From Gemmatimonadota bacterium (GTDB lineage: Bacteria > Latescibacterota > UBA2968 > GCA-2709665), in contig JAPPFJ010000019.1 of NCBI GenBank assembly GCA_028877215.1, positions 34,581 to 98,580 of the forward strand: DNA of 64,000 nt. The letters run 5' to 3'. The notes under the pieces were generated by a model. It worked only from the letters and a program-made list of their open reading frames with translations. It had not been told where the DNA came from and did not search any database. A program made the translations under genes and the position numbers. Below, piece after piece: positions 26,899 through 34,749 of this stretch (position 1 is its first letter; each line of letters opens with the position of its first letter).

Positions 26899-29076
26899 AT
26901 GAATAGGTCATCGACTTTAAGCGCCCTCATTCTGTTGACAGCGGTCTTGATCGCACAGGACAGCCGCGCACAGAATCACACACACATGGGACTGCCCCAG
27001 GGGGCCCTCATGCGTCTGGGCAAAGGACATTCACGCCTGGTGGCCTGGACGCGGGACGGGACGCGGCTGGCGGTGGGCGGCACCATTGGCATCTGGGTCT
27101 ACGATGCCGAAACCGGTGACGAGGTTTCTCTGCTCTCGGGTCATAGACGTGAAGTCGTATCGATGGTGTTTTCGCCCGATGGCCTGACGCTTGCGAGCGC
27201 CAGTGGCGACTATACGGTGCGGTTGTGGGACGCGGCCACGTGGCAGGAAAAGAGCACCCTGACAGGACATACCCATCGGGTCTGGTCGGTGGCGTTTTCG
27301 CCGGACGGGACGACGCTTGCAAGCGCCAGTGGCGACTATACGGTCCGGTTATGGGACGCGGCCACAGGGCACGAGAGAAACACCTTCGTAGGACATACGG
27401 GCAGCGTCAATTCGGTGGCGTTTTCCCCGGATGGGACGACACTGGCAAGCGGCAGTCGCGACGAAACGGTGCGGATATGGGACACGGCCACAGGGCACGA
27501 GAAAAGCACCCTCACAGGACATACGTCGTCTGTCACCTATGTGGTGTTTACTCCGGATGGTCAGAACCTGGCAAGCGCCACCAGCGACGGTACGGTGCGG
27601 TTGTGGGACGTGGCCACGGGAGAGGAAGAGGGCGCTTTGACACGACAAAACTGGTGGGCCGGGTCGGTTGCGTTTTCCCCAGACGGGACGACGCTTGCAA
27701 GCGCCGGTAGGGACAGTACGGTACGATTGTGGGACTTGGCCACCAGGCAAGTCAATCATACTCTGACCGGACATACGTCGACGGTCAGGTCGGTTGTGTT
27801 TTCGCATGATGGGATGACCCTGGCCAGCGGCAGTTCGGACAATACGGTGCGGTTGTGGAACTTGGCCACAAAACAGGAAAAAAACACCCTGAAAGGACAT
27901 TCGGGGACGATCAGGACGATCGCGTTTTCGCCGGACGAAACATCGCTGGCAAGCGCCAGTTGGGATCATACGGTGCGATTGTGGGACGTGGCCACGGGAC
28001 AGGTAGAGAGCACCCTCACGGGACATTCCGGGTCTACCAGGTCGGTGGCGTTTTCGCCGGATGGGGCGACGCTTGCAAGCGGTGATGTGGACGATAAGGT
28101 GCGGTTGTGGGACGTGGCCACGGGGCAGGAAATCATCGCCCTTACTGGACATACCCGTGATGTCACTACGGTATCGTTTTCGCCGGATGGGACCACGCTG
28201 GCCAGCGGCAGCTGGGACGGTACGGTGCGGTTGTGGGACGCGGCCACGGGACAGAAAAAACACACCCTCGCAGGACATACCCGAGGGATCGAGTCGGTGG
28301 CGTTTTCGCCGGACGGGAAAACGCTGGCAAGCGCAGGCGGTGGGGACGAAACGGTCCGGTTGTGGGACGTAGCTACGGGTCAGGAGCAAGACACTTTGAC
28401 AGGACATTTCGGTTCAGTCCTTTCGGTGACGTTTTCTCCGGATGGGACGACGGTGGCAAGCGCCAGTCGGGACGAAACGGTCCGGTTGTGGGACGTGGCT
28501 ACGGGGCAGGAAGAAAACATCCTGAGAGGACATACCAGTTTTACCCGGTCGGTGGCGTTCTCGCCGGATGGGACGACGCTGGCGAGCGCCAGTCAGGACA
28601 GAACGGTACGATTGTGGAACGTTGCCACAGGGCAGGAAGAAAAAACCCTCACCGGACATACGGATTGGGTCTTTTCAGTGGTGTTTTCTCCAGATGGAAG
28701 CACGCTGGTGAGCAGCAGTTGGGACGGTACGGTGCGGTTGTGGAACGCGGCCACGGGGCAGGAAGTAGCCACCTTCACAGCGCATACGTTTTGGGTCCCA
28801 TCGGTTGCGTTTTCACCGGATGGAAGCACGTTGGCCAGCGGCGGCAGCGCGATTCTATTGTGGGATGCCTCCCCGTATGTCGCGCCTCAAACCCTTGTTA
28901 CCGACTTCGACGGCGACGGCGCCGTGGGCTTCCCGGACTTCCTGCAATTTGCGTCGCAGTTCGGGAAGAGCCAGGACGACGCGGGATTCGACGCGCGTTT
29001 CGATCTGGACGACGACGGTGAGATCGGGTTCAACGACTTCGTGATCTTTGCCCGCAGCTTCGGCACGGCTGGTTGA
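26899..29076 (+). CDS. Secreted WD40 protein with dockerin-like tail, copy 8
   Basis: 725 residues from ATG 26899. Signal peptide MNRSSTLSALILLTAVLIA, cleavage near RAQ. The mature start reads NHTHMGLPQGALMRLGKG, a variant shared with copy 9. 15 WD40 blades, the last ending SGGSAILLWD. Blades 2 and 3 share a near-identical segment (ASASGDYTVRLWDAAT) exactly 126 bp apart, a one-blade duplication. Blade 5 is followed by an atypical link (TRQNWWAG) without the TGH motif. Tail loops: DFDGDGAVGFPDF and DLDDDGEIGFNDF; the second has Asp in place of Gly at loop position 4. Confidence 0.88.
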   Translation: MNRSSTLSALILLTAVLIAQDSRAQNHTHMGLPQGALMRLGKGHSRLVAWTRDGTRLAVGGTIGIWVYDAETGDEVSLLSGHRREVVSMVFSPDGLTLASASGDYTVRLWDAATWQEKSTLTGHTHRVWSVAFSPDGTTLASASGDYTVRLWDAATGHERNTFVGHTGSVNSVAFSPDGTTLASGSRDETVRIWDTATGHEKSTLTGHTSSVTYVVFTPDGQNLASATSDGTVRLWDVATGEEEGALTRQNWWAGSVAFSPDGTTLASAGRDSTVRLWDLATRQVNHTLTGHTSTVRSVVFSHDGMTLASGSSDNTVRLWNLATKQEKNTLKGHSGTIRTIAFSPDETSLASASWDHTVRLWDVATGQVESTLTGHSGSTRSVAFSPDGATLASGDVDDKVRLWDVATGQEIIALTGHTRDVTTVSFSPDGTTLASGSWDGTVRLWDAATGQKKHTLAGHTRGIESVAFSPDGKTLASAGGGDETVRLWDVATGQEQDTLTGHFGSVLSVTFSPDGTTVASASRDETVRLWDVATGQEENILRGHTSFTRSVAFSPDGTTLASASQDRTVRLWNVATGQEEKTLTGHTDWVFSVVFSPDGSTLVSSSWDGTVRLWNAATGQEVATFTAHTFWVPSVAFSPDGSTLASGGSAILLWDASPYVAPQTLVTDFDGDGAVGFPDFLQFASQFGKSQDDAGFDARFDLDDDGEIGFNDFVIFARSFGTAG

Positions 29077-29452
29077 CACCAATGCGCCGTGGCATAGCGG
29101 GCCGCGTCGGGCGATCTGATGTCCGACCGGCCTTGAGCGGCCGCGGTTCTGCCCGCGATTTAAAAGGGGGTGATATCGGAATCCACGACACCAGATGTTT
29201 CGACGTTGTACGTTTACGTGACAAGCTACGGCTCGGGGCAAGTGCTGAAAAGAAACGTGGCGCTGCTGAGCGGAGGAGCTATTCCGCCGAACGATACAAA
29301 CCGGTTTTTCCATATCGCCATTACTCAATCCAACGTCATAGAAGTGATCACATCAGTCACAGTATCTTTATGTGTTTTAAGTATCTTTATGTGTTCCAAT
29401 CAGCCTTGAATCACGGTTAATCACCGCAATCATAGTCAGGGAGGGCATTCAG
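29077..29452 (+). other. WD40 leader cassette between copies 8 and 9
   Basis: 376 bp without a gene. Paralogous to the cassettes at 19052 (first part) and 24106 (second part). A short tandem duplication TATCTTTATGTGTT occurs twice (29363-29395), making this cassette longer. Confidence 0.65.
29163..29250 (+). repeat. Leader box repeat
   Basis: AAAGGGGGTGAT (one base off), ATCGGAATCCACGA, TTGTACGTTTACGTGACAAG, GGCTCGGGGCAAGTGCTGAA. Confidence 0.68.
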
Positions 29453-31627
29453 ATGAAAAGGTCAACGATTTTCGGCGTCACCTTTGTTTTGATGATTGTC
29501 CTGTTTTCGCACGTCAGCCTCGCGCAGGATCATACACGCCTGGGATTGCCCCAGGGGGCCCTCATGCGCCCGGGCAAAGGAGAGTCACGCCTGTTGGCCT
29601 GGTCGCGGGACGGCAAGCGACTGGCGGTTGGGGGTACCATTGGCATCTGGGTCTACGATACCGAAAACGGGGACGAGGTTTCACTGCTCGCGGGTCATAG
29701 ATCCGGAGTGGTATCGATGGTGTTTTCGCCGGATGGGACGATCCTGGCAAGCGCCAGTGGCGACTATACAGTGCGGCTGTGGGACGTGGCCACGTGGCAG
29801 GAAATAAGCACCTTGACAGGGCACACCCATCGGGTCACGTCGGTCGTGTTTTCGCCGGATGGGACGACGCTGGCGAGCGGAGGTTGGGACAGGACGGTGC
29901 GGCTATGGGACGCGGCCACAGGGCACGAGAAAAACACTCTCACAGGACATACGGGCATTGTCAATTCGGTGGTGTTTTCGCCTGATGGGACCACGTTGGC
30001 AAGCGGAAGTCGGGACGAAACGGTGCGGCTATGGGACGCGGCCACAGGGCGCAATGAAAACACCCTCACAGGACACACGTCGTCGGTCACTTCCGTGGTG
30101 TTTTCGCCTGATGGGACCACGCTGGTCGGCACCAGTAGCGAACGTACGGTGCGACTGTGGGACCTGGCCACGGGGCAGGAAAAAGGCTCCGTGAAAGAAC
30201 AAAACTGGTGGCCCGGATCGGTGGCGTTTTCGCCGGACGGGAAGACCATGGCAAGCGGCGGTTACGACAATATGGTGCGATTATGGGACGTGGCAACAGG
30301 CCAGGTCAATCATATTCTCACAGGACATACGGAGACCGTCAGGTCGGTGGTGTTTTCTCAGGATGGGATGACCCTGGCCAGCGGCAGTTCGGACAATACA
30401 GTGCGGTTATGGGACATGGCCACCCGGACGGAAAAAAACGCCCTGACAGGACATTCGGGAACGATCAGGACGATAGCGTTTTCACCGGACGGGACAACGC
30501 TCGCAAGTGCCAGTTGGGATCATACGGCACGGTTGTGGGACGTGGCCACGGGGACGGAAAAGAAGACCCTGGCTGGACATTCCGGTGACGCCAGGTCGTT
30601 AGCGTTTTCGCCGGACGGGACATCGCTCGCAAGTGCCAGCGATCGTACGGCGCGGTTGTGGGACGTGGCCACGTGGCAGGTAAAACGCGCTTTCACAGGG
30701 CATACTCGTGATGTCAGTTCGGTAGCGTTTTCGCCGGATGGGAACACGCTGGCCAGCGGCAGCTGGGACGGAACCGTGCGGTTGTGGGACGCGGCCACAG
30801 GGCAGGCAAAACACACACTCACAGGACATACCCGAGGAGTCGAGTCGGTCGTGTTTTCCCCGGATGGGAAGACACTGGCAAGCGGCGACGGCGGCTGGGG
30901 TACAGTGCGGTTGTGGGACGCGGCCACGGGGCAGGAGAAAAGCGCCTTGACACCTCATGACGGTACTGTCTATTCGGTGGCTTTTTCCCCGGATGGAAAG
31001 TCGCTGGCCAGTGGCAGTTCGGACAACAACGTGCGGTTGTGGAATCTGGCCTCAGGGCAGATAGAAAACACCCTCACAGGACATACGCTGCACGTCCGTT
31101 CCGTGGTGTTTTCGCCGGATGGGAGGACGCTGGCCAGCGCCGGTAAAGACGGTACGGTGCGGTTGTGGGACGTGGCCTCGGGGCAGGAAAAATTCACTCT
31201 CACCGGACATACGGAGTGGGTCTTTTCGGTCGTGTTTTCGCCGGATGGAAACACGCTGGCCAGCAGCAGTTGGGACGGTACGGTACGGTTGTGGAACCCG
31301 GCCACGGGGCAGGAAGAAACCACGTTCACAGCGCATACAGAATGGGTTCCTACGGTGGCGTTTTCGCCGGATGGACGCACGCTGGCCAGCGGCGGCAGCG
31401 CAATTCTATTGTGGGATGCCTCCCCGTATGTCGCGCTTCAATCCCCTGTTGCCGACTTCGACGGCGACGGCGCCGTGGGCTTCCCGGACTTCCTGCAGTT
31501 TGCGTCGCAGTTCGGGAAGAGCCAGGACGACGCCGGATTTGACGCGCGGTTCGATCTGGACGGCGACGGTGAGGTCGGGTTCAACGACTTCGTGATCTTT
31601 GCCCGCAGCTTCGGCAACGGTACCTGA
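29453..31627 (+). CDS. Secreted WD40 protein with dockerin-like tail, copy 9
   Basis: 724 residues. Signal peptide MKRSTIFGVTFVLMIVLFS, cleavage near LAQ. 15 WD40 blades, last ending SGGSAILLWD. Closest relative is copy 8: same mature N-terminus (LGLPQGALM), same TGH-less link (KEQNWWPG) after blade 5, same final blade and tail (DFDGDGAVGFPDF; DLDGDGEVGFNDF). One blade (LAFSPDGTSLASASDRTARLWD) lacks two residues. It closes the array; no terminator with a T-run is visible after it. Confidence 0.88.
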   Translation: MKRSTIFGVTFVLMIVLFSHVSLAQDHTRLGLPQGALMRPGKGESRLLAWSRDGKRLAVGGTIGIWVYDTENGDEVSLLAGHRSGVVSMVFSPDGTILASASGDYTVRLWDVATWQEISTLTGHTHRVTSVVFSPDGTTLASGGWDRTVRLWDAATGHEKNTLTGHTGIVNSVVFSPDGTTLASGSRDETVRLWDAATGRNENTLTGHTSSVTSVVFSPDGTTLVGTSSERTVRLWDLATGQEKGSVKEQNWWPGSVAFSPDGKTMASGGYDNMVRLWDVATGQVNHILTGHTETVRSVVFSQDGMTLASGSSDNTVRLWDMATRTEKNALTGHSGTIRTIAFSPDGTTLASASWDHTARLWDVATGTEKKTLAGHSGDARSLAFSPDGTSLASASDRTARLWDVATWQVKRAFTGHTRDVSSVAFSPDGNTLASGSWDGTVRLWDAATGQAKHTLTGHTRGVESVVFSPDGKTLASGDGGWGTVRLWDAATGQEKSALTPHDGTVYSVAFSPDGKSLASGSSDNNVRLWNLASGQIENTLTGHTLHVRSVVFSPDGRTLASAGKDGTVRLWDVASGQEKFTLTGHTEWVFSVVFSPDGNTLASSSWDGTVRLWNPATGQEETTFTAHTEWVPTVAFSPDGRTLASGGSAILLWDASPYVALQSPVADFDGDGAVGFPDFLQFASQFGKSQDDAGFDARFDLDGDGEVGFNDFVIFARSFGNGT

Positions 31628-32190
31628 GGCGCCGTCGGGTCACTGATCGGTCCATAAACTGGCAGTCCGAACACGCTGTCGTATTAACTCGGCCGGAACC
31701 GGGACATTTTCGTCCCGTCCTCCGCCTTCTGCTGGCATCTCCCCGGGCCGCGGGGTCGCCGGAACCGGCGCCAAACCGCTCGCTCCGGAACACGGCGCCG
31801 TCCGGCGCCCGCGGCCCGGTTTCCGTGTGCATTACTCCGGGCGTTTGTTACAGTGTAACATGCCGCCCCAAGCGTCGCAAAATGCGACAACGAAGTCGCG
31901 TTCTGCGACACAGCGTGATTCCACTTTCTCAGGGCCAGCGGCACGTCGCACCTGCGGCCTCACGTCGGGATCGCACGTTGGAGGATAGGGCCGACATTCC
32001 TGCCCGCCCGCCTCGATGCTATTCTGCCGACGAGAAATCGGAATGAAAGCGTTTGCAGCCGACCCACGATCAGTCGTTTTACTTCTTGCATTTTACGTGT
32101 AGACACAGGGAAATGGGGGCGGTGACGAACTCAAAGCCGAGCCAGTCGCGCAGCAAACGGACGGCTGGACCCCGAGTCTGCGGTGTGGCT
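31628..32190. other. Convergent intergenic region after the WD40 array
   Basis: 563 bp between the end of WD40 copy 9 (+) and the end of the TrmH-family gene (-). Short open frames here (for example 31825-32046) have no ribosome site and no recognisable product. It contains three closely spaced inverted repeats, listed separately, although neither flanking gene starts here. Confidence 0.6.
31846..31909. promoter_or_regulatory. Three consecutive operator-like inverted repeats
   Basis: TGTTACA-G-TGTAACA (31846-31860), GTCGCA-AAA-TGCGAC (31874-31888) and GTCGC-GTTCT-GCGAC (31895-31909). Arms are perfect; centres are about 28 and 21 bp apart. They resemble dimer-binding operators, but no gene start lies nearby. 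Confidence 0.4.
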
Positions 32191-32781
32191 TCAGGAAGGG
32201 GCGGTTGGCTGACAGGTGTGGCTGACGGCCTGCCATTGGCGCAGAACCTCAAAGACAAGGACGGCGCTGGCCGCGGCGACGTTGAGGCTGTTTTTGTAGC
32301 CGTACATGGGAATCTCAACCAGCTCGTCGCAGCACTCCAGTGCGTCGCGACTCACGCCGAGGGCCTCATTACCCACGATGAGGGCCAGGGGGCACGGATA
32401 GTTCAGCTCGGTGTAGCAGCGACTTTGTGACGTCGTCTCCAGCGCCCAAACCTGCACCTGGCGAGCGCGCAAGTGCTCAATGGCTTGTAGCGTGGTGGCG
32501 AAGTGGCGGGTCTCGATGTACGGGAGGGTACCCAACGCCGTCTTGTCGAGCTTGGGATGGGGAGGATGAGCCGTGTAGCCACAGGTGTAGATACCCTGCA
32601 AGCGACCCGCGTCGGCCGTGCGGAATATCGCGCCGACGTTGAAGGCGCTGCGCAAATTGTCGAGTACCAAATAGAGTGGGTGCCTGGGCAGGCGGGCGAA
32701 TTCGTCGACCGGCATCTCCGCGTCGAACGTGCGGACTTCAAAGCTGGTCTCCTTGCCGTAGTTGCCCGGCCGCAATTTCAC
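32191..32781 (-). CDS. TrmH/SpoU family RNA 2'-O-methyltransferase
   Basis: 196 residues, the size of a SpoU catalytic domain without an N-terminal substrate-binding extension. The three SPOUT knot motifs are present: motif 1 LDNLRSAFNVGAIFRTAD (residues about 40-57, with the catalytic Arg and Asn), motif 2 LIVGNEALGV (about 134-143) and motif 3 EIPMYGYKNSLNVAAAS (about 155-171). It would methylate a ribose in tRNA or rRNA using S-adenosylmethionine. The start overlaps the stop of the Gfo/Idh/MocA gene by 4 nt (ATGA), so the two are co-translated; no functional link is obvious. Confidence 0.88.
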   Translation of the reverse strand: MKLRPGNYGKETSFEVRTFDAEMPVDEFARLPRHPLYLVLDNLRSAFNVGAIFRTADAGRLQGIYTCGYTAHPPHPKLDKTALGTLPYIETRHFATTLQAIEHLRARQVQVWALETTSQSRCYTELNYPCPLALIVGNEALGVSRDALECCDELVEIPMYGYKNSLNVAAASAVLVFEVLRQWQAVSHTCQPTAPS

Positions 32782-33815
32782 CCGACTTCCTCCGGGGCTA
32801 CGGGCCGCTGCTCGGCGGCAGAGAGCCGTGCGGCCTCAATAGCAACCATGGTCTGCCGCACGCTCTCGGCGGTGACGGCCAGCTCGGCGCGGCCGGCGAG
32901 CGCGTCGGCGATGTTTTCGTAGTAGGAGCGCCAGCGACCGGGTGCCGTCTTAATGATGGTTTCCTCGGCTGACCTATAGAGGCGGGCGTAGTGCTCGGGC
33001 GCCTCTTCAGCCGCGTCGATGTCGCCAGCGATCATGGCCTTTTCCTGCGGGTCAACGCCCTCTTTGACCAGTGCGCCTTCCGTGCCCAGCACGTACCAGC
33101 GCGGCTTGGACTTGCTCGCCAGCGACGAGGTCTCCACGCGCGCTTCGACGCCGTTGGCAAAGTGGAGCACGGCCAGCGCGTGGGACTCGACGTCGATGCT
33201 GAGTGGGTCGCCAGAGTGGAAGGTGGCGTACACCTTTGCGAGCGGCGCGAAGATGAGCTGGAGGGCTTGATCGACCAGGTGTGCGCCCAAATCGAGGAAT
33301 TTGCCGCCGCCGTGATGTGCAATGCTACGCCAGCCTCGCGGAGGCCCGTTTTGGCCCCAAAACATCTCCAGCAAAAAGAGATCGCCGAGCAGCCCTTGCC
33401 CCAGGGCGTCTTTAACGGCGAGAAAATCGCCGTCCCAGCGGCGATTCTGAAAGACGCTGAGCAAGCGGCCGTGCGCCTGGCTGGCGGCGATCATCTGGTC
33501 GGCCTCAGCCATGCTCAGGCACATGGGCTTGTCGGTGACAACGTGTTTGCCCGCTGCCAGCGCTTGGATCGCGTGCGGGGCGTGGAGGTCATTAGGCGTG
33601 GCGAGGACGACTAAATCAACGGCTGAATCGGCCAACACCTCATCGAAGTGGCGGAAGGTCTTTACACCCAGATCGCGCTGAATTTCGTCGCGGGCGGCCG
33701 GCCGGCTCGTGGCGATGCCGTAGAGGTTCAGGCCGCCGGCCAGTCGCACTAGATAGGCGTGGAAGCAGCGGCCGGCAAAGCCATAGCCGATGACGACGAC
33801 ATTGGGTCTTTCCAT
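32778..33815 (-). CDS. Gfo/Idh/MocA family NAD(P)-dependent oxidoreductase
   Basis: 345 residues from ATG 33815, chosen because it begins directly before the Rossmann strand MERPNVVVIGYGFAGRCFHA; the frame opens 48 nt earlier without a better site. Visible: the GYGFAG nucleotide-binding loop (residues 9-14), DKPMCLSMAEA (EKP-type motif with catalytic Lys about residue 94), and GGGKFLDLGAHLVDQ with the His of the active-site pocket (about 174-189). The family oxidises or reduces sugars, inositols and amino-sugar derivatives; substrate unknown. First gene of a two-gene operon with the TrmH-family gene. Confidence 0.88.
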   Translation of the reverse strand: MERPNVVVIGYGFAGRCFHAYLVRLAGGLNLYGIATSRPAARDEIQRDLGVKTFRHFDEVLADSAVDLVVLATPNDLHAPHAIQALAAGKHVVTDKPMCLSMAEADQMIAASQAHGRLLSVFQNRRWDGDFLAVKDALGQGLLGDLFLLEMFWGQNGPPRGWRSIAHHGGGKFLDLGAHLVDQALQLIFAPLAKVYATFHSGDPLSIDVESHALAVLHFANGVEARVETSSLASKSKPRWYVLGTEGALVKEGVDPQEKAMIAGDIDAAEEAPEHYARLYRSAEETIIKTAPGRWRSYYENIADALAGRAELAVTAESVRQTMVAIEAARLSAAEQRPVAPEEVG

Positions 33816-33920
33816 GATTCTACCTGTGAAACGGGCGTTTTTGCGGCCGACAAATCGGCACACATATTAAGAGAATTCAAAGGTTTGGGCAAGTTTCATG
33901 GGGAGCACAATGCTGCAGGT

Positions 33921-34694
33921 TCAAACCGGATGTTTGCTCCGATGAAATGCAACGAGGAAGTCGGACACGTCGCTTATGGCTATTTCCAGCATGGCCCGAC
34001 CGTCCTCGACGGTGGCATCCGCCGGGTTATCCGTGTAGCCGACTCCCGCCTGCCATTCGCCGTGGACCTGAACCACCGCGCCGGACAGGCCCACGTCCAG
34101 ACCGGCATCGTCGTGGATCTGACCGCTCATCGCGTCCAATGCATCCCGGTTCACAAGGTCCGGCCGGATCGCCATCATCAACGCCGCCTCGAATCGTCCG
34201 GCGTGGCCGGGGATGACCGACGACGGCATGACGTCGGTAAGCCCCTCTCGCGCGATGGTCCAGTAATCGCCGGTCGCCACGGCCGCCGGATTGCCCAACC
34301 GGTTCACGAAGTCCTGTCCCACCAGCCCGTTCGGGTTGCAATTTCCACCGTGGCCGTTCAACACCACGAGCCGCCTGAATCCGCTTCGCGAAAGGCCCTC
34401 AAGAACATCAGTCACTGCGCCGACGTACGTGGTGGTCGTGAAAGACAGGACGCCCGGAAACGGATAGTGATGATGGGAGTTGCCGAATTGCAGCGTGGGG
34501 GCCACCACGATCGGGACCTGCTCGTTTGCACGCGCCGCCGCCTGGCGCGCGATCGTCCCGCAAAGAACGGCGTCCGTACATACCGGCAGGTGGGGTCCGT
34601 GCTGCTCGATGGCCGCCGTGGGCAGGACTGCCGTAGCCGTGGGCGCGATCTCCCGGATCTCTTCCCGGGTCATCTCTTCGAATAGAATGGTCAC
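33921..34694 (-). CDS. Creatininase/creatinine amidohydrolase family protein
   Basis: 257 residues, full family length. Metal ligands are visible in PTAAIEQHGPHLPVCTDA (Glu and His around residues 29-35, Asp about 40), in FGNSHHHYPFPG (about 71-82), in VVLNGHGGNCNP (about 107-118) and in PGHAGRFEA (Glu about 167). Members cleave cyclic or linear amides such as creatinine, or act in cofactor modification. It precedes nothing obvious in its operon; the M81 protein gene lies 55 bp upstream in the same direction, so the two are probably transcribed together as in many Poribacteria-like genomes. Confidence 0.85.
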   Translation of the reverse strand: MTILFEEMTREEIREIAPTATAVLPTAAIEQHGPHLPVCTDAVLCGTIARQAAARANEQVPIVVAPTLQFGNSHHHYPFPGVLSFTTTTYVGAVTDVLEGLSRSGFRRLVVLNGHGGNCNPNGLVGQDFVNRLGNPAAVATGDYWTIAREGLTDVMPSSVIPGHAGRFEAALMMAIRPDLVNRDALDAMSGQIHDDAGLDVGLSGAVVQVHGEWQAGVGYTDNPADATVEDGRAMLEIAISDVSDFLVAFHRSKHPV

Positions 34695-34749
34695 GGATCA
34701 TCCTCCTGTTTTCGAGATAGTCGATGGGATCCGATCTACGGAAAGCACG

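Noticed and set aside
8680..29250. 16S rRNA 3' end on the reverse strand (ATCACCTCCTTT)
   Set aside because: Only 12 nt match; upstream sequence has no rRNA similarity, so it is not an rRNA fragment.
10075..31627. Diversity-generating retroelement
   Set aside because: No reverse transcriptase or template repeat is present; variation looks like recombination between repeats, not adenine-directed mutagenesis.
31825..32046. 73-residue open frame after the WD40 array
   Set aside because: No ribosome site, odd composition, lies over palindromic DNA; not supported as a gene.
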